NCBI RefSeq assembly: GCF_004010055.1
Contig: NZ_RQVT01000056.1
Span: forward strand, 62,001-126,000
Reading direction: 5' to 3'
Source: Psychroflexus aestuariivivens
GTDB taxonomy: Bacteria; Bacteroidota; Bacteroidia; Flavobacteriales; Flavobacteriaceae
Length of the DNA: 64,000 bases
A program made the translations under genes and the position numbers. The notes beneath the pieces are model-generated. The model ran no database searches, was not told where the DNA came from, and worked only from the letters and a program-made list of their open reading frames with translations. Below, in pieces: positions 38,203-46,469 of this stretch; the first letter of the stretch is position 1; the number at the start of each line of letters is the position of its first letter.

Positions 38203-39132
38203 TTATTGGCTTATGAGTTGATTTAAGTTTTGAATTTCTTCTTCTATATTATAATCATCTTGAAAATAAACACATTCTACACCAGAATTTTTCAAACTTT
38301 CCCATTTAGATTGTTGTATTTCGTCGACATTAAAACCAGTTTGTCTTATATAAACTTTTATAATCCTGTCTTCAAATTCATTGACAATTTGTTTATAAAT
38401 ATCCATATCTTTTTGGGTATCATCACCGATTAAAATGAATCTTTTCTGTGGCAAATTGGAAATCAAAGCCCTCAAAAATTTGAGTTTGTGTTCACCTTTA
38501 CTCGGTTTGAAAAGCATTTTAAATTTCAAATATGGCGTCAATAGCAAAGGACCTTCTGGAACATCATTGAATCTAAAAATGGAAGTAATTAACCCAAAAA
38601 GATTACTTTCACTTTTGGACAAATAAAAAATTCTGAAATCTTTTTTTTCAAAAAAATCTAAAAGCGCACTGATATATAGTACTTTCTTACGCTTATTAGG
38701 CCTTTTGAAAAGTATAGTATAAATACGTTTTAAAGCTGAAGCAGTGTGAGAATGAATTACTGTGTCGTCAATATCAGAGATAATTTCTATCAATCCGGAT
38801 TTATTTTTAAATACAAAAGGATGGGATTGAGTTGGTTCTAAAATATTGCCATTTTCATCATAAAAATCAAAATTGGTAGATTGAAAAGCATCAAATACTT
38901 TAAAGAAATAGCCTTTAGAGTCTGTTTTCAGACTTAAAGATTTTTCATCAGATTTCAAATAAATTGAACGGTCAGAATAAGGTTTTTTCCAATAAGATTT
39001 CAAAACCTTAAGTGAATTTCCAAAAATAGATTTAGGCTTTTGAATAATACTTGTTTTATTTTTCAAAACAGTTCCTGTGACCAAAGTTTTTTGGTCGAGT
39101 TGAATAATGCTTAGATGCCATAAAAAAGCCAT
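38203..39132 (-). CDS. App1-like phosphatidate phosphatase
   Basis: 309 residues from ATG 39132 (MAFLWHLSI); a TTG two codons upstream is less likely. The catalytic motif is EIISDIDDTVIHS (DxDxT), a hallmark of the App1 conserved region, with FILIGDDTQKDMDIY as the later Asp motif and an N-terminal beta domain before it. The yeast relative makes diacylglycerol from phosphatidate. It is tightly paired with the lipid kinase, so together they could balance phosphatidate and diacylglycerol or a related lipid. Confidence 0.85.
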   Translation of the reverse strand: MAFLWHLSIIQLDQKTLVTGTVLKNKTSIIQKPKSIFGNSLKVLKSYWKKPYSDRSIYLKSDEKSLSLKTDSKGYFFKVFDAFQSTNFDFYDENGNILEPTQSHPFVFKNKSGLIEIISDIDDTVIHSHTASALKRIYTILFKRPNKRKKVLYISALLDFFEKKDFRIFYLSKSESNLFGLITSIFRFNDVPEGPLLLTPYLKFKMLFKPSKGEHKLKFLRALISNLPQKRFILIGDDTQKDMDIYKQIVNEFEDRIIKVYIRQTGFNVDEIQQSKWESLKNSGVECVYFQDDYNIEEEIQNLNQLISQ

Positions 39133-39143
39133 AGTCAAAAATA

Positions 39144-40475
39144 TTATTGAGTTTTATTTACTTTGCTTAAAAGATAAATTCCGCCAAGAAAAAACAAAAT
39201 AAGAAAAATAATTGCATTTCTAATACTGCCAGTTATTTGTGCAATAAAACCATAGATAAACATGCCTATGACAATTCCAACTTTTTCCGAAACCTCGTAA
39301 AAACTAAAGTACGAAGCCGTATCTTTTGTATCGTCAGGGATGTATTTTGAATAGGTTGAACGGGACAAAGACTGAATGCCTCCCATGACCAAACCAACAA
39401 AAAATGCTGTAATATAAAATTGAATGGGTTCTGTAATAAAAAACGCATAAACACAAATAAAAATCCAGATCACGTTTATGCCGATTAGTAAATTTATATT
39501 TCCATATTTCGTGGCTAATCTCGATGCTAAATTAGCGCCAAAAATGGCTATAATTTGAATCAAAAGAATACTCACAATCAAGCCTGTCGTAGATTCACCT
39601 TTTGGCCACTGAATTTCGCCTACGCCAAAATAAGTAGCGATTAACATGATGGTCTGAACTGCCATACTATAAACAAAAAATGCACGTAAATAGCGTTCCA
39701 ATTGAATGGATTGTTTTATTTTGAAATAAGTTTTCTTCAACTCTCTAAAACCATTCAACCATAATTCTTTGTTTCGCATCTCCCCTTTTCTAGTGCCTCT
39801 TGGTAAATACAGGTAGGTATATTGACTAAAACCAATCCACCAAATTCCTGTTAGAATAAATGAAATTCTTGTTGGCAAACCTTCACTTTCAAAACCAAAA
39901 CTCTCATGAAATAAAATCATACTCAAGCAAAGCAAAAGTAAAATCACGCTGCCAATATAACCAAGAGAAAAGCCTTTGGCCGAAGCTCGGTCTTGCTGTT
40001 CTTTGAAAGCAATATCTGGTAAATAGGAATTATAAAAAACAATACTGCCCCAAAAACCAATTAGACCTAGAAAATAACACAACAAACCAAACCACAAAAA
40101 ATCAAGTGAAAACCAAAATAAACCAATACAAGATGCAGCTCCCAGGTAGTTGAAAAATTTCATAAACACCCGCTTATTCCCCATATAATCTGCTATTCCA
40201 CTTAGAAAAGGACTCATTACAGAAATTAATAAAAATGCAGTTGCAGTTACATAACTAATTAGCGCATCATTATTAAAATCAAAACCTAAGAAATTAACCG
40301 TATCGTTTAGAACTTCGCCTTCATCATTCTTAATAATGGTTAGAGCACCGTAGTAAATCGGGAATACCGCAGAAGTGATCACAAGTGGATACACCGAATT
40401 TGCCCAATCGTAAAAAGCCCATGCATTGATGAGCTTTTTATGACCTTTTGGAAGTTTTCTAATTTTCAGGTTCAA
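39144..40475 (-). CDS. MFS transporter, UMF1/Atg22-like
   Basis: 443 residues with 12 likely membrane segments. AWAFYDWANSVYPLVITSAV is the distinctive start of the UMF1 (Atg22-like) MFS family, and the loop GMFIYGFIAQITGSIRNA lies near the end. It starts at TTG 40475, directly after the M48 stop, since no in-frame ATG exists before the first helix. The substrate in bacteria is unknown; the yeast homolog exports vacuolar amino acids. Located in a unit with an M48 protease and lipid enzymes. Confidence 0.88.
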   Translation of the reverse strand: MNLKIRKLPKGHKKLINAWAFYDWANSVYPLVITSAVFPIYYGALTIIKNDEGEVLNDTVNFLGFDFNNDALISYVTATAFLLISVMSPFLSGIADYMGNKRVFMKFFNYLGAASCIGLFWFSLDFLWFGLLCYFLGLIGFWGSIVFYNSYLPDIAFKEQQDRASAKGFSLGYIGSVILLLLCLSMILFHESFGFESEGLPTRISFILTGIWWIGFSQYTYLYLPRGTRKGEMRNKELWLNGFRELKKTYFKIKQSIQLERYLRAFFVYSMAVQTIMLIATYFGVGEIQWPKGESTTGLIVSILLIQIIAIFGANLASRLATKYGNINLLIGINVIWIFICVYAFFITEPIQFYITAFFVGLVMGGIQSLSRSTYSKYIPDDTKDTASYFSFYEVSEKVGIVIGMFIYGFIAQITGSIRNAIIFLILFFLGGIYLLSKVNKTQ

Positions 40476-41297
40476 TTATTCAAAATTTGTAACGCCATAT
40501 TTTTTTGCGATTTTTTTAGCCTCAGGTGCCCATTCATTCAAATTTTTAATTCTTTCATCGGTGGACGGGTGTGTACTCAAAAATTGTGGCGGAGAATTTC
40601 CTCCAGAATTAGCTTTCATTCGCTTCCATAATTCAGAAGCTTCATCAGGATCATAACCCGCAATTGCCATGAGTTTAATCCCAATTCTGTCTGCTTCCGT
40701 TTCATGTTTTCTACTAAAAGGCAACATCACTCCAATTTGTGAACCAATACCATAAGCCGTAGCAAATAATTCTTGTGTTTGCTGATCTTCATTTCCCAAA
40801 GCGATTGTTCCAACCGCTCCAACAGTTTGTTGAATTTGTGCAGCACTCATTCTTTGCTGACCATGATTTGCTAAAGCGTGCGCTACTTCATGACCCATAA
40901 TGGCAGCCACTCCAGTTTCATTTTCTGCAATCGGCAAAATTCCTGTGTAAAATGCAATTTTCCCACCTGGCATTGCCCAGGCATTAACCTGATCGTCTTC
41001 AATAAGGTTAAACTCCCATTTATAATTGTCTGTATAATTTGGATATCCATTTTCTTGCAGATAACGTTCAGAAGCATTAGCGATTTTTTGACCGACACGT
41101 TTTATCATTATCGCGTCATCAGTACCATTCACAACTTTTGCTTCTTCCAAAACTTTATTATACTGCTCGAAAGACATTGGTAATATTTGTGAATTGGGCA
41201 CCAAAGCTAATGTACTTTTCCCCGTGAAAGGATTTGTTCCACAATTCATTAAAAAAAATACCAAAACAAAACTGGTATAAAATTTGAACTTACTCAT
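40476..41297 (-). CDS. M48-family metallopeptidase lipoprotein
   Basis: 273 residues. A lipoprotein signal ends at MNCGTNPFTGK (Cys19), placing the enzyme in the periplasm. The zinc motif is HEVAHALANHGQQRM (HExxH), and the third ligand is in KHETEADRIGIKLM. STHPSTDERI near the end is typical of the BepA/LoiP-like outer membrane quality-control group. No chaperone TPR domain follows, so it resembles the short LoiP type. The MFS gene follows with no gap. Confidence 0.93.
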   Translation of the reverse strand: MSKFKFYTSFVLVFFLMNCGTNPFTGKSTLALVPNSQILPMSFEQYNKVLEEAKVVNGTDDAIMIKRVGQKIANASERYLQENGYPNYTDNYKWEFNLIEDDQVNAWAMPGGKIAFYTGILPIAENETGVAAIMGHEVAHALANHGQQRMSAAQIQQTVGAVGTIALGNEDQQTQELFATAYGIGSQIGVMLPFSRKHETEADRIGIKLMAIAGYDPDEASELWKRMKANSGGNSPPQFLSTHPSTDERIKNLNEWAPEAKKIAKKYGVTNFE

Positions 41298-41420
41298 TTA
41301 AAATATTTTTCAGGGTTATTCACAAAATCAAATCTAATCATAAAATTGATTTTAAAATCCCATTGAAATGTGAAATTTGAATAAACATCGTTAGAATTAG
41401 TTTATTTTTAAAATAAAAAA

Positions 41421-41897
41421 ATGAAAAATCTTATTATTACGATTGTCTTTTTAAGTTTGATTTCTTGTAAATCTGAAGCACAACAGGATGAAAATTCAGA
41501 TTTTAAAATTCAAAAAACAGAAGAGGAATGGAAAGCTGAACTCACTTCAAAAGAATTTGAAGTTTTGAGAAAAGCAGGTACCGAAAGACCATTTTCAAGT
41601 CCACTGAACGACATTTCTGAGCCTGGTACATTTGTTTGCGCAGCTTGTGGAAATGAATTGTACAGAACCAAACACAAATTCAAAAGTGGCACTGGCTGGC
41701 CAAGTTTTGACAGAGCAATTGATGGTAGTTTAGCCTTAAGTTCTGATAAAAAACTTGGATATGAAAGATCCGAAGCACTCTGTGGAGATTGCGGCGGTCA
41801 TTTAGGACACATTTTCAATGACGGCCCAGAAGAAACCACAGGCAAAAGACACTGCATAAATGGTGTGGCCTTAGATTTTATCCCTGAAAAACAATAA
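41421..41897 (+). CDS. msrB: Methionine-R-sulfoxide reductase, lipoprotein form
   Basis: 158 residues with lipoprotein signal (MKNLIITIVFLSLISC, Cys16), so it repairs oxidised methionine in envelope proteins. The SelR domain has zinc Cys pairs CAAC and CGDC, GTGWPSFD, and catalytic Cys in KRHCINGVALDF. The position that holds a resolving Cys in many MsrB enzymes (GCGWPSF) is Thr here, so recycling may use another Cys or thioredoxin directly. It lies 6 bases before a second, cytoplasmic-type msrB. Confidence 0.94.
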   Translation: MKNLIITIVFLSLISCKSEAQQDENSDFKIQKTEEEWKAELTSKEFEVLRKAGTERPFSSPLNDISEPGTFVCAACGNELYRTKHKFKSGTGWPSFDRAIDGSLALSSDKKLGYERSEALCGDCGGHLGHIFNDGPEETTGKRHCINGVALDFIPEKQ

Positions 41898-41903
41898 AAT
41901 ATT

Positions 41904-42311
41904 ATGAAAAAAGCAATTGACAAAACCGAAGCTGAATGGCGAGAAGAGCTTTCTGATGAAGCTTTTAGAATTTTAAGAGAAAAAGGAACGGAACCACCAT
42001 TCTCTGGCAAATACAACACCCATTTCGAAGATGGAAAATACCACTGCAAAGCTTGCGATGCATTGCTATTTGACAGTGAATCAAAATTTGAAAGCAACTG
42101 TGGTTGGCCTAGTTTCGACAGTTCTGTTGAAGGCGCAATCGAGTATAAAAAAGACGTGAGTTTGGGTATGCAACGCATAGAAATTCTATGTTCCAACTGT
42201 GGCGGACATATTGGTCATATTTTCGATGACGGTCCTACAGATACCGGAAAACGCTATTGCGTGAATTCAATCAGTATTAATCATAAAAGCAAAAACGATG
42301 AAAAAAATTAG
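41904..42311 (+). CDS. msrB: Methionine-R-sulfoxide reductase, cytoplasmic form
   Basis: 135 residues, no signal peptide. Zinc Cys pairs CKAC and CSNC, GHIFDDGP, and catalytic Cys in KRYCVNSISI. Unlike its neighbour it has Cys in NCGWPSFD, the usual resolving position. The tandem pair gives one enzyme for each side of the membrane. The next gene starts 14 bases before this one ends. Confidence 0.95.
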   Translation: MKKAIDKTEAEWREELSDEAFRILREKGTEPPFSGKYNTHFEDGKYHCKACDALLFDSESKFESNCGWPSFDSSVEGAIEYKKDVSLGMQRIEILCSNCGGHIGHIFDDGPTDTGKRYCVNSISINHKSKNDEKN

Positions 42312-42828
42312 CACAATACTTTTAGGAATTTTATTTCTTATTTCTTGTGAAGGCGATCGCGGTCCTGCTGGACCTCCAGGACCTCCAGGAAGTGGAGAAG
42401 CCATTATTGGCAATATTTATGAAATTGAAGCTGATTTGCTTCCTCAAAACAACTATGCGACCAATTATGAATTTCCGTTAGATGTAGAAGTTTTTGAAAG
42501 CGATGTCGTAATGGTTTATCTATTGGAGGAACAAATCAGTGATTCATCTGGACCAGTTGACGTTTGGACGCCACTTCCACAAAGTTTTTTCTTTAATGAT
42601 GGCAGCCAAGTGGTCTATAATTTTAATCATACATTTTTTGATGTAAAGATCTTTTTAAATGGAAATACCAATTTAGATACTTTACCAGATGCGTTCATTT
42701 TCAACCAAATCTTTAGAATTGCTATTTTGCCAGCGGATTTTGCTGAAAATAACCCAAATGTGAATCTCAATAATCTAGAATCTGTAATGCAAGCCACGAA
42801 TAATAATGAAATAGAGAAATTGAATTAA
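42298..42828 (+). CDS. Lipoprotein with short collagen-like segment, function unknown
   Basis: 176 residues. A lipoprotein signal (MKKISTILLGILFLISC) gives Cys17, followed at once by EGDRGPAGPPGPPGSG, four Gly-x-y triplets like bacterial collagen. The remaining ~145 residues are beta-rich and acidic without known motifs (VWTPLPQSFFFNDGSQVVYN; IFRIAILPADFAENN). Homologs with the same CxGxxGPxGPxG start are common in flavobacteria. It overlaps the msrB end by 14 bases in another frame, so it is likely expressed with the MsrB pair, though no functional tie is known. Confidence 0.8.
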   Translation: MKKISTILLGILFLISCEGDRGPAGPPGPPGSGEAIIGNIYEIEADLLPQNNYATNYEFPLDVEVFESDVVMVYLLEEQISDSSGPVDVWTPLPQSFFFNDGSQVVYNFNHTFFDVKIFLNGNTNLDTLPDAFIFNQIFRIAILPADFAENNPNVNLNNLESVMQATNNNEIEKLN

Positions 42829-42851
42829 AAATCCTCATTTCAGAAATAAAT

Positions 42852-42881
42852 AAAAGACCTGAGAGAAATTTCAGGTCTTTT
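42852..42881. terminator. Bidirectional terminator
   Basis: Perfect 11-bp inverted repeat: 42852-42862 (aaaagacctga) and 42871-42881 (tcaggtctttt) around 8 bases. It lies between the convergent collagen-motif lipoprotein gene and the YeiH gene, with T-rich tails on both strands. Confidence 0.88.
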
Positions 42882-42885
42882 GCAT

Positions 42886-43863
42886 TTAAAAATAGTTAAT
42901 ATAGCTAATAAAAAGTAAGATTTGAAACAAAAACAGCAATACACCAAGAATCAATGATTTACCAGCAATTTGAAACAAAGATTTTAGTTTGATTTTATAG
43001 CCAATACCAACCATGGCAACATTCAGAAGAAAATTTCCAAAACTTGACACTTCTGATGTCATCGCTTCTGAAATGAAAGAAAACTGACTAAAACCGATGG
43101 CTACTAGAAAAAATATGATGAAGAATGGAAAACCAACGTTTTGATTTTGAGCTTGATTTTTACTACTGAAAGTCACATAAACAATCAACAAAAGCGGAAT
43201 AAGTAACAATACGCGTCCCATTTTGATCACGGTAGCCAAAACGCCTACCTCTTCATTCACCGAAAACCCCGCACCAACGACATGTCCCATTGATTGTAAA
43301 ACGCCACCAATAAAAAAACTGGTTTCATCTTGACTAAAATGCAAATACACAGCAACTATTGGTAGAAGAAACAAACCGATGGTGCTCAGCAAATTGATAA
43401 TTCCGATAGCCATGCCAGTTTCGGATTCTTTAGATTTCAATATTGGTGAAATTGCGCCAATTGCTGCGGAACCACAGATAGCACTGCCGGCGCCGAGCAA
43501 AAGATTTAGCTTTGGGTCAAGTTTGAAAATTTTACCAAAAAATAAAGCCAAAGCAATAACTGCCAAAACGCTGAAAAGGATAAACCACCAGAAATCTGAA
43601 TTTATTTCTCCCAACACGGAAAAATTCAGTCCAAACCCAATCAAAACAATAGCAGTTTCCAAAATGTTTTTTTCAGAAAAAGCCATGCCACTTTGAATTG
43701 GTTTTAGTGAAATCGGAATATTGGCAAGCACAATTCCAAAGATCAACGCCAAGCTGGTTGTATTCAACCAAAAGCTGTATTCTGAAATAAACTCTGCTAA
43801 GAAAGTGAGTCCGAGTGCCAAAAATACACCAGGACTCCACTTTACTATTTTTTTCATCATCAA
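42886..43863 (-). CDS. YeiH/UPF0324-family membrane protein (putative sulfate exporter)
   Basis: 325 residues with about ten membrane segments. SLALIFGIVLANIPIS, LIGFGLNFSVLGEI, LGAGSAICGSAAIGAISPIL and GGVLQSMGHVVGAGFSVNEE are clear UPF0324 (YeiH) motifs. The family is often annotated as putative sulfate or sulfur-anion exporters; the transported species has rarely been tested. It is the last gene of a minus-strand unit with two exported DsrE-like proteins and a SoxB-like metallophosphatase, and overlaps the DsrE gene before it by 4 bases. That context supports a sulfur role. Confidence 0.9.
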   Translation of the reverse strand: MMMKKIVKWSPGVFLALGLTFLAEFISEYSFWLNTTSLALIFGIVLANIPISLKPIQSGMAFSEKNILETAIVLIGFGLNFSVLGEINSDFWWFILFSVLAVIALALFFGKIFKLDPKLNLLLGAGSAICGSAAIGAISPILKSKESETGMAIGIINLLSTIGLFLLPIVAVYLHFSQDETSFFIGGVLQSMGHVVGAGFSVNEEVGVLATVIKMGRVLLLIPLLLIVYVTFSSKNQAQNQNVGFPFFIIFFLVAIGFSQFSFISEAMTSEVSSFGNFLLNVAMVGIGYKIKLKSLFQIAGKSLILGVLLFLFQILLFISYINYF

Positions 43864-44288
43864 ATTCCTGCTTTAATATAATACCAACCTTCAGCTTGTT
43901 TTTCAACAATTTCTTTGATGCCCATCGGAACAAATTTTACAAAATCAAATAATTCTGATTTCGATATATTTTTCGCATTCAGGGTGTTTTCGCAAGCCTT
44001 AAATTCTACTCCTTTGGCTTCCAATTCTGCCAATTCAACACCATAATTTGAACCTTCTGAAACCAAAAACTGAATTCCGCCCGAATGTACAACAACACTG
44101 AGTTTTGCAGACGGCCAATCACGAGTTAAATTTTTCAATTGATTGACCAAGGCTTTTTGACTTGTTGGAGAAGCGTCCGTCAGTTGAAAAACAACTTTGT
44201 AATCTTCGTTTTCAGACTGTGCGTTTGCAGATTTTGAATATCCAAATGTCAGAATTAAGACAAATATAATATGTTTAAAAAAATTCAT
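43860..44288 (-). CDS. Exported DsrE-family protein
   Basis: 142 residues with signal peptide (MNFFKHIIFVLILTFGYSKS, then ANAQ). The mature part has VVFQLTDASPTSQKALVNQL, KLSVVVHSGGIQFLV and a single Cys in FKACENTLNAKNI, the place of the reactive Cys in DsrE/TusD proteins. It ends in VPMGIKEIVEKQAEGWYYIK, typical of this exported subgroup. DsrE proteins carry sulfane sulfur on that Cys. It lies 20 bases after the SoxB-like gene and overlaps the YeiH start, so co-expression is near certain. The actual sulfur reaction is not known. Confidence 0.87.
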   Translation of the reverse strand: MNFFKHIIFVLILTFGYSKSANAQSENEDYKVVFQLTDASPTSQKALVNQLKNLTRDWPSAKLSVVVHSGGIQFLVSEGSNYGVELAELEAKGVEFKACENTLNAKNISKSELFDFVKFVPMGIKEIVEKQAEGWYYIKAGI

Positions 44289-44308
44289 TTTTTGTGTTTT
44301 TTAGTTTT

Positions 44309-45943
44309 CTAATGAAAATGATAATCTGTATCGGGTAACTGTGAAAGCACGTCTTCACCTAAATCTAAAGCTTTAGCACGTCCATCTTTCACTGGAGAAA
44401 TGGTATCTTTTGTTTTTAGATATTCTGCCAAAACCTCATGAATTGTGAAATCATGAACTTTGGGATTTTTCACGTTTGGCAATCTGCAAATCATATCCAA
44501 AGCCTCGCCATCACGACGACAAGCTGAAATTGAATAGTATTTATTCATATCCATCGGTTCGCCATTTACTGTCAGATTTACAACTCGATTTCCTTTCTTT
44601 GCCTTAGCATTAAATTCTAGTTCCATTCCAGAAAAACGGACTAACCAGCCACCGAAACGCTCTGTCCCAACCTCTGCAAACACATTGTGCAATTCTTGCT
44701 CCAGCCAATTTTTTATTTGTTCACCTTTAGCTTCTCCGGTTTTAACTTTTTCATTGACAGGCAACATATTCCAAATGTAACTGTATGTGATTGCGGCTGG
44801 TTTTCCGTCTTTCGGCACCAACGGCGGGCTGAATCTAAAACCATTGGATAACGAAATATCTGTATTCATTTTCCATCTGGCTGCATCGGTAATCATGTTG
44901 TCCATCGGATTTTCGACCACAAAATATCGATAAAGCGGTGTGTTTGTGTAGCCTAAAATTTGATCTGTTTTGGATTTATAAGGCTGAAGTGCGGAATCTA
45001 TAGATTTCTGAACTTCAGGATCTGGCGGATATTTTTCTGGATCAACTTCCATCAAATCATATGTTTCATTGATTATTCTTCCGTCTTTAACTTCCAAATC
45101 CAAACTACCGACAAAACTTCCAAAAGCGCCGGGTTCAGTAACTTTTGCAAACTTTCTTTGTAAAGGTTTCCGGATGCGTTCGTGGGTGTCGTTGCCCAAA
45201 ACATAATCGATATCTTTTAAAATGTCTTGATCTGCCAAATGAACTTGCTTGGCAATTCCAATATGCGTCACCAAAAACAAAATATCAACGTTTTGTTCTG
45301 TTTTCAATTCAGAAATCAACGCAGACAAATTGGATTCTATGGATTTGAAATCAATCCCTTTACTGAAAGATGGGTTTTGTCTTACCGGAATTTCTGGATC
45401 GTTATAAGCGATAAATCCTAACTTTGTATCACCAACTTCTTTGATAAAATATGGCGGAAAAAGCAGATTTTCGCTGGCTTCATCGTACATATTGGCCGCA
45501 ATAACTTGCGGTTCGTATGCCCGCAGAGCAGAAAGCATTTTTGACTTTCCGTAAACCACTTCCCAGTTTCCTGGAATAAGAAAATCGTAACCCATTTTAT
45601 TGACGATGTCAGGAAAAATTTGACCTTCAGATAAAGCTGCAACTGCACTGCCTTGGATTAAATCGCCCCCGTCCAATACAATTGTAGCATCTTGATTTTC
45701 GGATTTTACGTCATCAAAAAGCGTTTTGATAGACGCCATGCCACCACGTCTTTTGAAAATAATTTCGTTATTTTCCCAGAAAAATTCATCGTGAACATTC
45801 ACTTGACCATGAATGTCGGCAGTCTGCAAAATGGTGATTTTTTGGGTGTCGCTATTTTTCTTTTCTTTTGAATTTTCATTTGCATTTTTGCAGGATAGAA
45901 CTGTCAATCCTACAAAAATGAGAACTATAATTTGTTTCAACAT
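44309..45943 (-). CDS. SoxB-like metallophosphatase/5'-nucleotidase-family lipoprotein
   Basis: 544 residues, lipoprotein Cys18. The N-terminal calcineurin-like domain has TADIHGQ (D43, H45), DGGDLIQGS (D94), GNWE (N126, W127), THIG (H227) and NDTHE (D252, H254). In 5'-nucleotidases the last two blocks are normally GNHE and GHTH, so the catalytic His is Trp and one metal His is Asp. From memory, SoxB thiosulfohydrolases also carry Trp there (GHWE), and the C-terminal half with NGFRFSPPL, ITYSYIWNMLPVNEK and GEQIKNWLEQELHNVF resembles SoxB. The surrounding DsrE and YeiH genes fit a sulfur-ester hydrolase better than a nucleotidase. No SoxYZ or SoxXA seen. Confidence 0.75.
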   Translation of the reverse strand: MLKQIIVLIFVGLTVLSCKNANENSKEKKNSDTQKITILQTADIHGQVNVHDEFFWENNEIIFKRRGGMASIKTLFDDVKSENQDATIVLDGGDLIQGSAVAALSEGQIFPDIVNKMGYDFLIPGNWEVVYGKSKMLSALRAYEPQVIAANMYDEASENLLFPPYFIKEVGDTKLGFIAYNDPEIPVRQNPSFSKGIDFKSIESNLSALISELKTEQNVDILFLVTHIGIAKQVHLADQDILKDIDYVLGNDTHERIRKPLQRKFAKVTEPGAFGSFVGSLDLEVKDGRIINETYDLMEVDPEKYPPDPEVQKSIDSALQPYKSKTDQILGYTNTPLYRYFVVENPMDNMITDAARWKMNTDISLSNGFRFSPPLVPKDGKPAAITYSYIWNMLPVNEKVKTGEAKGEQIKNWLEQELHNVFAEVGTERFGGWLVRFSGMELEFNAKAKKGNRVVNLTVNGEPMDMNKYYSISACRRDGEALDMICRLPNVKNPKVHDFTIHEVLAEYLKTKDTISPVKDGRAKALDLGEDVLSQLPDTDYHFH

Positions 45944-45954
45944 TGTTTTATTTT

Positions 45955-46401
45955 TTAAGGAATGAATACATTATGACCTTGCGCTTGTAACTGATAAATT
46001 CGAATAAAAGCGTTGGGAACAGTTTCAAAATCGTCGATTAGGTTTGTTTTGGAAACGCCTAGTTTTTTCATGGCAACTTCACAAACGCTAACTTTCATGT
46101 TAGAAGAGTTTTGATTTTTCACAAATTCAGCTAAATCTCCATCTTTGATTAATTTTTGGACAATTTTCCCCCAGACTACAATTTCGAAATTTTTATCGGC
46201 TAAGTCATTAGATTTCATTTCCTGAAAAGTGCCAAAAGCAAATCTGAAGTGTTTTTCTGTGCTGACACCCATGACAAATTTTTCAGATTGTTTCAAGTCC
46301 AAAACGACTTCAGGAGACAAAGAATTTTGTGCATTTAGAATGTTCGCACTAAAAAACAACAGCATCAAAATGCTGATTTTATATATTTTATAAGATAACA
46401 T
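45955..46401 (-). CDS. Exported DsrE-family protein, second copy
   Basis: 148 residues with signal peptide (MLSYKIYKISILMLLFFSAN, then ILNAQ). Mature part: FRFAFGTFQEMKSNDLADKN, FEIVVWGKIVQKLIKDGDLA and the single Cys in MKVSVCEVAMKKLGVSKT, matching the DsrE reactive-Cys segment (CxxAMxxLG), then FIRIYQLQAQGHNVF. It is 11 bases before the SoxB-like gene. It differs from the other DsrE gene of the operon in the Cys surroundings, so the two may be partners with different jobs rather than recent duplicates. Confidence 0.83.
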   Translation of the reverse strand: MLSYKIYKISILMLLFFSANILNAQNSLSPEVVLDLKQSEKFVMGVSTEKHFRFAFGTFQEMKSNDLADKNFEIVVWGKIVQKLIKDGDLAEFVKNQNSSNMKVSVCEVAMKKLGVSKTNLIDDFETVPNAFIRIYQLQAQGHNVFIP

Positions 46402-46469
46402 GATTTTAGTTTTAGAATTTTAAAAAAAATAGTTTGAATTTCTAGAATTCAATACTTTACAGTAAATTT

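Noticed and set aside
42355-42390. A true collagen-type triple-helix protein
   Set aside because: Only four Gly-x-y triplets follow the lipidated Cys, too few for a stable helix; it is kept as a motif only.
44309-45943. Plain 5'-nucleotidase call for the fused metallophosphatase
   Set aside because: The catalytic and metal motifs are altered (GNWE, NDTH) and the gene context is sulfur-related, so a SoxB-like call was preferred, with caution.
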